The translations under genes and the position numbers were made by a program. This document shows positions 7,717-15,422 of a DNA stretch of 64,000 nucleotides, piece by piece. The DNA is from an uncultured bacterium (GTDB lineage Bacteria > Bacillota > Clostridia > Lachnospirales > Lachnospiraceae): contig CANSLJ010000014.1 of the NCBI GenBank assembly GCA_947647735.1, positions 37,364-101,363 on the forward strand, given 5' to 3'. Below the pieces are notes generated by a model that searched no databases, was not told the origin of the DNA, and worked only from the letters and a program-made list of their open reading frames with translations. Each line of letters starts with the position of its first letter. Within the stretch, counting starts at the first letter, position 1.

Positions 7717-8608
7717 AACCGACCGCATTCCTCTTCTCCGCTATCCCAAACCGGATATAATGCTGATAATAGAGCGGCAGATCATCCCCGAACGCCCTTC
7801 TCAGATCCGCATACCTCGCCTTATACGCCCGCACATCAAAGGTATCGATCGCCTGCCTTCCCTCCCGCATGCCAAAAACAATAAAATGCTGAAATAACGC
7901 CGCCGCATTATCGCCAAACGCCGCCCGCAGATCCTTATACCTGTCACTATAATACGCTGCATCAAACACCGGCGCATAATCCAGACCGCCATATCGATAT
8001 ACAGCCATTTCTTCTACCGGATAGAGTTCCTCATACCACAAACTCATATCCGTATATCCTGCAACACCGGGAACCCTAACCCTGCTGCTGTACTGCCATC
8101 CTGCCTCGCCCACATCGGGGCGGAGCCTGCCATCCACTTCCCCGGTATCCGGCTCCGGATATCTTGCGATCCAGTATTTTGCGGGCAGGCCGCCGCACAC
8201 ATTCTGATACCAGTCAAAACTGCAATAAATATTGCACTCCTGCCCTCCAGACCGGACAACCTCCATCCATACCTCCGCTATCCGCCTCACCCCCGCCGGG
8301 CCCAGCTCCCGCTGCTTATCATATTCCAGATCCAGCCATACGCCAAGTTCCGGCTTTCTGCCTGCAAGAACCTGTAAAACCTCTCCTGCCTCTCTTTTTG
8401 CCTCCGCCTCCGAAAGCGCATAGCTGTATCTGTACACCCCTTTCACAAGCCCGCGGGAAAGACATTCGTTATAGTTGTATTCAAAACTGGAATCGATGCT
8501 GTTTTTATCCATGATCCTGAGGATTGCCCCCATAACGCCTGAAGCCTTCACCTTCCCCCAATCCGGCCTTCCCTGATAGGCGGAAACATCAATTACTTTT
8601 TGTGCCAC
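7715..8608 (-). CDS. GH25-family lysozyme with two C-terminal repeats, no signal peptide
   Basis: A 297-residue protein starting at GTG with an AAAGGAAG site. Residues 1-190 are a GH25 muramidase-like domain: VIDVSAYQG at the N-terminus and the catalytic D-x-E pair in GVWLDLEYD. Residues about 210-297 hold two copies of a roughly 40-residue repeat (FDAAYYSDRYKDLRAAFGDN and FDVRAYKARYADLRRAFGDD, each ending in a HF/HY...FG..E(G/K)R segment). No signal peptide or membrane segment is visible, unlike the second GH25 protein at 40466. It may be an endolysin-like protein released by other means, or a domesticated phage gene. Confidence 0.85.
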   Translation of the reverse strand: MAQKVIDVSAYQGRPDWGKVKASGVMGAILRIMDKNSIDSSFEYNYNECLSRGLVKGVYRYSYALSEAEAKREAGEVLQVLAGRKPELGVWLDLEYDKQRELGPAGVRRIAEVWMEVVRSGGQECNIYCSFDWYQNVCGGLPAKYWIARYPEPDTGEVDGRLRPDVGEAGWQYSSRVRVPGVAGYTDMSLWYEELYPVEEMAVYRYGGLDYAPVFDAAYYSDRYKDLRAAFGDNAAALFQHFIVFGMREGRQAIDTFDVRAYKARYADLRRAFGDDLPLYYQHYIRFGIAEKRNAVG

Positions 8609-8742
8609 TTTGACTTCCTTTGCTGAAAATATTTTTCTTGCTTTATTTTATGCGTGTAGGGATATTTGTGCGAATTTTCCCGAATAGAGTCATCTGAAAT
8701 GCCAAATGTATAAATTCCCGTCCACCGCCCATAATAACAATC

Positions 8743-9357
8743 ATGAAACGGATTCCAAAACACATCGGCATTATCCCGGACGGCAACAGACGCTGGGCAA
8801 AACAAAACGGATTAAAGAAAGAAGACGGCTACGCCTATGGGTTAGAGCCCGGTTTAAGGCTCCTGAGAGCGGCGAAAAACTGTGGTATACAGGAACTAAC
8901 CCTCTACGGCTTTACAGTGGATAATTGCAAGCGCCCGAAAGAACAGGTCAGTGCTTTCTCAAAAGCATGCGTCCGGGCCGCTGAAATGATCCGGCAGGAA
9001 AACGCGGAATTGTACGTATTCGGCAATACAGCCTCCCGCTGTTTTCCCGCCGAACTGCTCCCTTTTGCAAACCATGAGCGACGGCAGGCATGCAGTGAAG
9101 GAACCATAAAAGTAAATCTTCTCACAAACTACGGCTGGGAGTGGGACATGAAAAACGGCTGGGCATCCAGTGATATCCCGCGGATCGATCTGGTGATCCG
9201 CTGGGGCGGAATGTGCCGTCTGTCCGGTTTCCTGCCTATTCAGACCGTCTATTCCGATTTTTATATCGTAAAAGAACTGTGGCCGGATTTTCAGGAACAG
9301 CAGTTCATGGACGCATTGCAGTGGTACCAAAAACAGGACGTCACGCTGGGAGGATAG
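8743..9357 (+). CDS. Divergent undecaprenyl-diphosphate-synthase-like prenyltransferase
   Basis: A 204-residue UppS paralogue, shorter than the usual 230-250. The N-terminal HIGIIPDGNRRWA motif keeps the catalytic aspartate. The C-terminal region keeps the two arginines and serine that bind isopentenyl diphosphate, but in altered form: IRWGGMCRLSGFL instead of RTSGExRLSNFL, and YSDFY instead of YxEFY. The GHxxG motif is GYAYG. A canonical uppS lies at 55849-56562, so this copy is dispensable for the core pathway. No good ribosome site precedes the ATG. It may make a different chain length or have lost activity. Confidence 0.8.
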   Translation: MKRIPKHIGIIPDGNRRWAKQNGLKKEDGYAYGLEPGLRLLRAAKNCGIQELTLYGFTVDNCKRPKEQVSAFSKACVRAAEMIRQENAELYVFGNTASRCFPAELLPFANHERRQACSEGTIKVNLLTNYGWEWDMKNGWASSDIPRIDLVIRWGGMCRLSGFLPIQTVYSDFYIVKELWPDFQEQQFMDALQWYQKQDVTLGG

Positions 9358-9372
9358 CAGGATCTTCCATCC

Positions 9373-9840
9373 TCAATATCCTTTACACACATCCACCCAC
9401 TCCACATACCCGGAATACTGCTCCAGCTCCGGGATCGTGAGTTCTATCGCACTGTTTGCACTCCCGCAGGCGGGAAAAACTGTCGTAAAGCGTTTCAGCG
9501 ACGCATCAAGGTATACCCTCACGCCCTCCTTTACCGCAAACGGACATACACCGCCCACCGCATGCCCCACAAGCGTTTCTGCCTCCTCCGGCGAGAGCAT
9601 CTTTGCCTTCTTTCCAAACTGTGCTTTATACTTGGGATTGTCAATCTTCGCATCCCCCGCTGCCACGATCAGCAGCACCTGATCTCCCGCCATAAAGGAA
9701 AGCGTCTTCGCTATCCTCGCCGGTTCACAGTGCAGCGCCGCAGCCGCCAGCTCCACCGTGGCGCTGGATACGTCAAATTCCTGAATCCGCTCTTCCATGC
9801 CGTATTCTCTGAAATATTCCTTTACTTTTTCGATCGCCAT
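9373..9840 (-). CDS. YbaK/EbsC-type aminoacyl-tRNA deacylase
   Basis: A 155-residue single-domain protein of the YbaK/ProX editing superfamily, which hydrolyses mischarged aminoacyl-tRNA. Recognisable elements are CEPARIAKTLSF, a GDAKIDNPKYK segment carrying the conserved lysine, and GGVCPFAVKEGVRVYLDASL followed by FPACGSANSAIEL. The start at 9838-9840 was chosen because AGGAGA lies 7 nt upstream; a longer frame from 9885 is less likely. It converges with the uppS-like gene, 15 bp away, and appears monocistronic. Confidence 0.85.
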   Translation of the reverse strand: MAIEKVKEYFREYGMEERIQEFDVSSATVELAAAALHCEPARIAKTLSFMAGDQVLLIVAAGDAKIDNPKYKAQFGKKAKMLSPEEAETLVGHAVGGVCPFAVKEGVRVYLDASLKRFTTVFPACGSANSAIELTIPELEQYSGYVEWVDVCKGY

Positions 9841-9940
9841 TCTTCGTTCTCCTGTCATCATAATATCATTTCTTCTATTTTCCAATTCATATCATTTATC
9901 GGAAAAATAAGCAAAATTCATAACACAGAAATTATCATCA

Positions 9941-9969
9941 TTGCACGACTTCTTCGATTGTGCTACTAT
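9941..9969 (+). promoter_or_regulatory. Promoter of the hybrid histidine kinase gene
   Basis: A TTGCAC -35 box (9941-9946) and TACTAT -10 box (9964-9969) are 17 bp apart, 65 bp before the chosen start codon. Confidence 0.5.
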
Positions 9970-10033
9970 GGATATGGACAGCACCACAGAACCTCTTGTT
10001 CCTCTGTGCTACCGTTCAGGTGGAGGGATTTTT

Positions 10034-11701
10034 ATGGAACACTCAAAATATATCAATAAAAAAGAAAGTCTGCCCGAACCGGCTGACCGGGAACGTATGG
10101 CGATGGATCTTATTCATGCTTCTTTAGATTCCGGACCGTGGAGCATGGAATTTAATGAAGAAGGTGAAATGATCTCCTGTATCTGGACAGATACCTTCCG
10201 GCACATGCTGGGCTATAAGAGCACGAAGGATTTTCCCGACGTACTGGAATCCTGGTCCGATCTACTCCATGAAGAGGATAAACCCCATGTCATGCACGAA
10301 TATTGGGATACTGTGAAAGATTATACCGGCGTCAAGACTTATGACGTGGAGTACCGCCTGCTGACCAGAAATAATGGATGGAGATGGTTCCATGCCGCCG
10401 GCAGGCTCTCCCGCCGGGAAGACGGATCTCCCATTGCCTTCTATGGCCTTTTTATTGACATTGATGAGAAGAAAAAAATGGAAGCTCAGCTGCAGCGGCA
10501 GACGGCAGAACTGCAGGAAGCCCTGGCAGCGGCACAATACGCCAATCAGGCCAAAACCACTTTTCTCAACAATATATCCCACGACATCCGAACGCCGCTG
10601 AACGCGATCATCGGCTTTACAAATCTTGCGCTGGAGAGCCGCGACTCGGACACCCAGAGAGAATACCTGAATAATATCTCCGTTTCTTCCAGACATCTTC
10701 TGAGTCTGATCAACGGCATTCTTGAGTTATCCAAAATCGAAAACGGGAAAGTTGAGCTGACAGAGGAGCTGGTCAATGTCCATGAAATTTATCGGAATCT
10801 GGAAACAATGCTCCGCATCGATCTGGAGGAAAGACATCTCTCCTTTACGATGGATCTGAATATCCGGCACACACACCTGTATATGGATACGACACACTAC
10901 TCACAGATATTTTTAAATATCATCAGCAACTCCATCAAATATACGCCGATGGACGGCATGATCGCAGTCTCCTGCAGGGAGTGTCCCGCTGATACGCCGG
11001 ACAGCTGTGTTCTGGAAACCGTAATACAAGATAACGGGATCGGTATGTCAAGCGAGTTTTTAACCCGCGCCTATGAAACCTTTTCCAGAGAGCGCACTTC
11101 CACCGTCAGCGGCGTGCAGGGGACAGGGCTGGGACTGGCTATTGTAAAGAACCTTGTTGATCTGATGCAGGGTACGATTTCTATGGAAAGCCAGCCGGAC
11201 CACGGGACAAAAGTAACGATCCGTACGCCCCATCGTCTTGGCGATCCCTCCGAGATATCCATCCGGAAAAAATCTGATGAGACAGATTACAGCATCCTTT
11301 CAGATAAGCGCATTTTACTGGCAGAGGATCTTGATGTCAACGCAATTATTGCGACAAAACTCCTCTCCGACAGGGGATGCCTTGTGGAGAGAGCAAAAGA
11401 CGGTATAGAATGTGTGGACATGATGCAAAAAGCGGACGCCGGATATTATGACCTGATACTGATGGACATCCAGATGCCGAACATGAACGGCTACAGCGCC
11501 GCTCAGTCCATCCGCGCTCTGGAAGACCGAAAAAAAGCCGCCATCCCGATCCTGGCAATGACGGCAAATGCCTTTCCGGAGGACTTCGATAAAACGATCA
11601 GATCCGGCATGAACGGCCATATCGCAAAACCGCTGGAAAAAGAGAAAATGTTCCGGACGATTGCGGAGGCTTTGCTCGAAAAACCCCCGCAGGACATGTA
11701 A
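10034..11701 (+). CDS. Hybrid sensor histidine kinase (PAS-HisKA-HATPase-REC)
   Basis: A 555-residue cytoplasmic signalling protein. A PAS domain lies near residues 25-140 (ISCIWTDTFRHMLGY, ending FYGLFIDIDEKKKME). A short coiled coil leads into HisKA with phosphohistidine in SHDIRTPLNAIIGF (about residue 183). The HATPase carries QDNGIGMS and TGLGLAIV. A C-terminal receiver (about 430-545) has the phosphoacceptor in DLILMDIQMPNMNG (about residue 477). The start at 10034 follows GGAGGG. No output domain or partner gene sits nearby, so phosphotransfer goes to an unlinked protein or ends internally. No membrane segment is seen. Confidence 0.92.
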   Translation: MEHSKYINKKESLPEPADRERMAMDLIHASLDSGPWSMEFNEEGEMISCIWTDTFRHMLGYKSTKDFPDVLESWSDLLHEEDKPHVMHEYWDTVKDYTGVKTYDVEYRLLTRNNGWRWFHAAGRLSRREDGSPIAFYGLFIDIDEKKKMEAQLQRQTAELQEALAAAQYANQAKTTFLNNISHDIRTPLNAIIGFTNLALESRDSDTQREYLNNISVSSRHLLSLINGILELSKIENGKVELTEELVNVHEIYRNLETMLRIDLEERHLSFTMDLNIRHTHLYMDTTHYSQIFLNIISNSIKYTPMDGMIAVSCRECPADTPDSCVLETVIQDNGIGMSSEFLTRAYETFSRERTSTVSGVQGTGLGLAIVKNLVDLMQGTISMESQPDHGTKVTIRTPHRLGDPSEISIRKKSDETDYSILSDKRILLAEDLDVNAIIATKLLSDRGCLVERAKDGIECVDMMQKADAGYYDLILMDIQMPNMNGYSAAQSIRALEDRKKAAIPILAMTANAFPEDFDKTIRSGMNGHIAKPLEKEKMFRTIAEALLEKPPQDM

Positions 11702-11751
11702 CGCCATGTGAAAACGATATTCTGTTTTCATTCTCCCGGACGCACCGCCGG

Positions 11752-12573
11752 TCAGGACGTAGGCTTTCTGAGCGGACAGTCCGACATGCTGACTTTGTCT
11801 TTCAGCACGTTCAGCCCGCAGTCAACCAGATAATCCTGCAGGATCGGCATGGACTGGGAGGATGTGGGCCCGATGATGATCTCCCCGATCAGTTCCGACA
11901 TATGGAGCCCAAGCCTTCCGCACATCCTGTTCAGGTCAAGCGGATAATACTTTTTGATCCGCCCCGCCGATACATGATACCTCGGCTCCACCGCAAAGTC
12001 ATTCAGGATAAACGGAGAGATCACCAGCCTGCGCTCTTTCTCCCGCGCAAAGGAGGGATGCTTAAAAGCCGCCGACTGTATCCACGCATCGTTCATAAGC
12101 CCTCGCAGTTTCTGCTGTATTTCCGAAGACTCTTTCCCCTCCATCATCAGCTCGTAAAACGCTCCCACAAGCCGATGTTCCCGCATATCTTTCTGATAAT
12201 ACACGGTCTGCAATGAAACGGCTCCGCCTGTCATCTTCTGCATCAGATTTTCATGAAACGCAATGCAGACGCCCTGCCCCAGATGCCCGTATCGCTCCCA
12301 CTGGGCGGCGTCATCTCTGTATTTGGAAAAGCAGGCGGCATACGCCGAATAGTGAAATTCCTCCTCCAGCTCCCTGCGGAACAGATCCTCTATGACACGG
12401 CTTTTCTCTTCCTCGCCGTCTGCGCGCAGTTTCTCCATGACCGCATGGCAGATGCCGTTCATAAAAAACCTCATCTCGGAAGCGTCATTCATATTCAGAA
12501 TATTATTCAATCTCAGTTCCGCGCAGCGGATGATACCGTCAAGCGCCGCAAAGTCAGTGTAATGATACAGCAT
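11752..12573 (-). CDS. DUF2971 domain protein
   Basis: About 273 residues. The N-terminal LYHYTDFAALDGII, then LRLNNILNMNDASEM and the mid CFSKYRDDAAQWERYGHLGQG segment are hallmarks of the DUF2971 family. This family has a fold related to ADP-ribosyltransferase-like effectors in some reports, but its role is unknown. The start at 12571-12573 follows GGAGGT; the frame extends to 12642 without a good site. It stands alone, and the neighbouring flavin reductase is divergent. Confidence 0.8.
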   Translation of the reverse strand: MLYHYTDFAALDGIIRCAELRLNNILNMNDASEMRFFMNGICHAVMEKLRADGEEEKSRVIEDLFRRELEEEFHYSAYAACFSKYRDDAAQWERYGHLGQGVCIAFHENLMQKMTGGAVSLQTVYYQKDMREHRLVGAFYELMMEGKESSEIQQKLRGLMNDAWIQSAAFKHPSFAREKERRLVISPFILNDFAVEPRYHVSAGRIKKYYPLDLNRMCGRLGLHMSELIGEIIIGPTSSQSMPILQDYLVDCGLNVLKDKVSMSDCPLRKPTS

Positions 12574-12707
12574 GATCTTACCTCCATAGGACAGGTTGGA
12601 AATATATATTTTACTGCATAAACTCCCTCTATTCACCATCATAACATCTGACGTTATCCATCACAATAAAAAGTTTTTCGCTTTTTCTCCCCACAACTTT
12701 CCTCCAG

Positions 12708-12763
12708 GTAAGTAACTTACATAAATGTAGGTACTTGTAAGTAATTTGGTGTAATGTTATAAT
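12708..12763 (+). promoter_or_regulatory. Promoter with GTAAGTAA repeats before the flavin reductase gene
   Basis: A -35 box TTGTAA (12735-12740), 17-bp spacer and perfect -10 box TATAAT (12758-12763). GTAAGTAA occurs at 12708-12715 and again at 12737-12744 over the -35 box; the first is part of the palindrome GTAAGTAACTTAC. HxlR-type repressors bind GTA-rich palindromes of this sort at flavin reductase genes (family knowledge), but no hxlR gene is adjacent. Confidence 0.55.
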
Positions 12764-12847
12764 CCTGCCATAAACGAAAGCGTAATGCAATAAACCGCAG
12801 AATTGTGCATCAAAAAATTTTGTGGATCAGAAAAAAGGAGGTTAAAA

Positions 12848-13420
12848 ATGAAAAAAGATTTAGGATTGGTTCAGGCGGTTTACCCGATGCCCGTTCTGAT
12901 GGTCGCGGCATACGATGAAAAGGAAAAGGTCAATGTGATGAATGTCGCATGGGGACAGATCTGCGATAGCGATAAGATCATTCTCTTTATCGGCGAAGGT
13001 AAGAAAACATGGCTCAATATCAAGGCAAGCAAAGCTTTTACTGTTTCACTTGCCGATGAAGAGCATGTTGATGTGGCAGACTTTTTCGGTATTGCTTCCG
13101 GAAATAAAATTGATGATAAGTTTGAGCGGACAGGATATCATGCTGTAAAAAGCGATAAAGTCCATGCCCCCATCATCGAGGAATTCCCGGTTGTCATGGA
13201 ATGCGAACTTCTTGAGTTCCTTGAGACCGAACATGTTTCCGGCATCGTGGGAAAGATCGTCAATGTGAAAGCGGAGGAAAAAGTGCTCGGCGAAAACGGG
13301 AAGGTAGATCCTGTAAAATTAAAAGCTCTTACTTTCGATCAGTTCCAGCATGGTTATTATTCTACCGGTGAAAAAGTTGCAACTGCGTGGAATGCCGGTA
13401 TGGCTCTGATGAAGAAGTAG
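12848..13420 (+). CDS. Flavin reductase family protein (FMN-binding)
   Basis: A 190-residue protein of the FMN-binding split-barrel flavin reductase family. Recognisable segments are VYPMPVLMVAAYDEKEKVNVMNVAWG at the N-terminus, with the conserved N-x-A-W, and FTVSLADEEH...ADFFGIASG, followed by a GIVGKIVNVKAEE strand. The start follows GGAGG by 7 nt. It probably transfers electrons from NAD(P)H to free or bound flavin. It is monocistronic, ending in a terminator at 13440. The promoter carries repeat sites suggestive of redox- or aldehyde-responsive control. Confidence 0.85.
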   Translation: MKKDLGLVQAVYPMPVLMVAAYDEKEKVNVMNVAWGQICDSDKIILFIGEGKKTWLNIKASKAFTVSLADEEHVDVADFFGIASGNKIDDKFERTGYHAVKSDKVHAPIIEEFPVVMECELLEFLETEHVSGIVGKIVNVKAEEKVLGENGKVDPVKLKALTFDQFQHGYYSTGEKVATAWNAGMALMKK

Positions 13421-13439
13421 TTTTCTTTTTTAAATAACC

Positions 13440-13470
13440 GCTGCCGGCATATACCGGCAGCATTGTTTTT
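13440..13470 (+). terminator. Intrinsic terminator of the flavin reductase gene
   Basis: An 8-bp stem (GCTGCCGG with CCGGCAGC, 13440-13461) with a 6-nt loop, followed by ATTGTTTTT. Confidence 0.85.
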
Positions 13471-13554
13471 GTGCGAGAAAAGATTTATAATGACGATAAC
13501 ATACTGAATTATATCCGACAACTTGATCAAATACAAGAATCGAAAGGAACCGAT

Positions 13555-14130
13555 ATGACGAAAATAACTGTCTGTTTTCCGGGCATAGGATACCACTGCG
13601 ATAAACCGCTTCTCTATTACAGCAGGCACCTCGCCTCCAGCCTTGGATATGGAAATTCCAGAAATGTGACCTATGTATATAACGCAGGAAATATCCGCGG
13701 TAATGATAAAAAAATGAAAGAAGCGTACGAAGCATTATTTTTGCAGGTCGAAGCCGCTCTTTCAGATACCGTCTGGAATGAATATGATGATATCCTCTTT
13801 ATTTCCAAGAGCATCGGGACGATCATTGCCGCTTCCTATGCGGAGAAATATGCATTAAACCGTGCGAAACACATTTTATATACGCCTCTGGCGCAGACTT
13901 ATCTTTTCGCACCTGACAATGCTGTCAGTTTCATAGGAACTGCCGATCCCTGGAGCAATATCGATGAGATCATCCGTCTTTCAGCAGAAAACCACATCCC
14001 GCTGGCTACATATGAAGGATGTAATCATTCCCTTGAATGCGGTGATGCTTTAAAAAATATTGAAATCTTAAAAGATGTGATGCGGCGGACAAAAGATTTT
14101 ATTGAAAAAGAAGCTTTCTTTTTGCTGTAA
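13555..14130 (+). CDS. Small alpha/beta-hydrolase-like protein
   Basis: A 191-residue protein with an alpha/beta-hydrolase look. The nucleophile elbow is probably ISKSIGTI (G-x-S-x-G degenerate: S-K-S-I-G), the acid in FIGTADPWSNID and the histidine in YEGCNHSLE, where NHSLE is typical of the family. The start at 13555 follows GAAAGGAA. Substrate unknown. It lies just after the flavin reductase terminator and before a decayed transposase. Confidence 0.7.
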   Translation: MTKITVCFPGIGYHCDKPLLYYSRHLASSLGYGNSRNVTYVYNAGNIRGNDKKMKEAYEALFLQVEAALSDTVWNEYDDILFISKSIGTIIAASYAEKYALNRAKHILYTPLAQTYLFAPDNAVSFIGTADPWSNIDEIIRLSAENHIPLATYEGCNHSLECGDALKNIEILKDVMRRTKDFIEKEAFFLL

Positions 14131-14245
14131 GGCGATGACATAATTTTGATTCATTTCATCCAGCTTGAGAAACATCTTGTTTCATCACAGCCCCTATCCA
14201 TAACAAAAGTGGCTTTATCAAACAAGGCTTTACCTCCTTTACTGT
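14131..14245 (-). pseudogene. Transposase remnant, IS4/IS1634-like, frameshifted
   Basis: The minus strand encodes FDKATFVMDRGCDE and then, after a one-base frame change near 14183, MFLKLDEMNQNYVI. Together these match the DRGYDxNKxFLKLDEMxQxYVIRLT block found around a catalytic aspartate of IS4/IS1634-type DDE transposases (from memory of the family). Only about 35 codons survive, with no flanking transposase sequence, so this is dead. It abuts the stop of the small hydrolase. Confidence 0.65.
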
Positions 14246-14305
14246 TTGTGCGTTTGGCGAACCTACACTTATTATAGCAAAGGAGGTTTTTACTTAAAGC
14301 TAGTT

Positions 14306-14337
14306 GGGGACACACCTGCATAGCAGGCGGTCCCCGA
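14306..14337 (-). terminator. Strong hairpin downstream of the DUF378 gene
   Basis: GGGGAC and GTCCCC ends pair around an inner CCTGC/GCAGG stem. It lies just past the minus-strand DUF378 stop at 14345. A T tract is weak, so it may be a terminator or an end fragment of the decayed insertion sequence. Confidence 0.45.
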
Positions 14338-14344
14338 TCTTCTC

Positions 14345-14551
14345 TTATTCGTAGGTTGTTTCGCCCGTTCTTCCGTAAAATGTCAGAAGATACAGCCCGC
14401 ATATACCTACCACTGCGTAAATCGTCCGCGCAATCCAGCCAATCCCAAATATGGATTCCACCAGATTAAATCTGAAAAATCCTATGAGGCCCCAGTTTAC
14501 AGCCCCGATGATGCCGATTGTGAGCGCTATTATATTCAATGTTTTACTCAT
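14345..14551 (-). CDS. DUF378 small membrane protein
   Basis: A 68-residue membrane protein with two hydrophobic segments: LNIIALTIGIIGAVNWGLIG and WIARTIYAVVGICGLYLLTF. The AVNWGLIGFF motif and the pattern of two helices identify DUF378. The start at 14549-14551 follows a GGGGAGG site in the upstream frame. Function unknown. It stands alone in an intergenic, insertion-prone spot. Confidence 0.85.
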   Translation of the reverse strand: MSKTLNIIALTIGIIGAVNWGLIGFFRFNLVESIFGIGWIARTIYAVVGICGLYLLTFYGRTGETTYE

Positions 14552-14694
14552 CCTGATACCTCCCCTTTGCATTTCATTTGACACATGACATGTCACTATT
14601 AAAATTCCCTTGAGGCACAGGATTTATTCTTTTTTGTTCCGCTTAACAATAATAAGTAATTTCCCCAAAATATTCATATCACTTATTTATTATT

Positions 14695-15114
14695 TCATTT
14701 AAAAATCAAATTAAGTATTTCTTTAATGATTCTTGAAGAATATTCCTCATACATCGTATTACTGTAAACATTATTCACCGAATCATTTTTAGTAAGTTCT
14801 ATCTCTTCCCAACAATCAGAAAAATCCTTAACCCATTTTACCTCCCTTCCGTAGCCCATGCTATTCCCATTTTGAAAATAAAACTCTTTAATATTTTTCC
14901 CGATAATAAATCCTATTGCCTTAATAGTAATTTTCTCTTTTGATCTGGGAGAAAATGATTTTATATAAACAATATCTCCTATTTTTGCACGTCGTAACAT
15001 TTCATATAAAGTTGTTGCATCGCTTTTTTCATAGCCTATACAAAAGCATTTTTTATCAATAAAATCTTTTGCTACATCTTCATCATAATACGCACCCACT
15101 CCATATACTGCCAT
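14695..15114 (-). CDS. AT-rich gene, possible PUA/EVE-like domain protein
   Basis: A 139-residue protein that I do not recognise firmly. The segment YEMLRRAKIGDIVYIKSFSP, then KITIKAIGFIIG, resembles the core of PUA/EVE-like domains (M..GD.VY.......I.AIG.I.G), which bind modified bases and often accompany restriction systems. The C-terminal half is rich in N, S and I. The gene is clearly more AT-rich than its surroundings and lies between a transposase remnant and tRNA-Glu, so recent acquisition is likely. The start at 15112-15114 follows GGAGGAAAAGG; a start at 15129 is also possible. Confidence 0.6.
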   Translation of the reverse strand: MAVYGVGAYYDEDVAKDFIDKKCFCIGYEKSDATTLYEMLRRAKIGDIVYIKSFSPRSKEKITIKAIGFIIGKNIKEFYFQNGNSMGYGREVKWVKDFSDCWEEIELTKNDSVNNVYSNTMYEEYSSRIIKEILNLIFK

Positions 15115-15249
15115 ATCCTTTTCCTCCATAAACCAATCATTTTATCGCTCCTAAAATTTTACTATTTTCAGCAAAACAAAAATGCCAAGAAATATGATAA
15201 AATCACCATTTCCTTAGCATCCTTAGGGTTGGGCTGTTAAAAACAGTCG

Positions 15250-15321
15250 CAGCTGATAGGGGAATCGAACCCCTGTTTCCGCCGTGAGAGGGCGGCGTCT
15301 TGACCGCTTGACCAATCAGCC
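15250..15321 (-). tRNA. tRNA-Glu(CTC)
   Basis: The minus-strand sequence folds as a 72-nt tRNA without CCA. It has acceptor GGCTGAT, D arm TTGGTCAAGCGGTCAAGAC, anticodon stem CCGCC/GGCGG with loop CTCTCAC (anticodon CTC), and T arm with GGTTCGATTCC. The D and anticodon arms match bacterial tRNA-Glu closely. The CTC anticodon makes it a minor Glu isoacceptor. Confidence 0.92.
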
Positions 15322-15364
15322 ATTTTGCAATCTTTCTGTTGTGCAGTTCTGCACTGCACTTGCT

Positions 15365-15393
15365 ATTCTATTACATATTCGGAAAGATTGCAA
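15365..15393 (-). promoter_or_regulatory. Promoter of tRNA-Glu
   Basis: On the minus strand TTGCAA (-35, 15388-15393) and TAGAAT (-10, 15365-15370) are 17 bp apart, about 45 bp before the tRNA. On the plus strand an 11-bp inverted repeat (15325-15335 with 15383-15393) encloses this promoter and is followed by T8, so the site may also serve as a plus-strand terminator. Confidence 0.6.
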
Positions 15394-15422
15394 GCTTTTT
15401 TTTCATTTTTTTTAAATTATTT

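Noticed and set aside
12708-12763. An adjacent HxlR regulator for the flavin reductase promoter
   Set aside because: The operator-like repeats are there, but no hxlR-type gene lies on either side.
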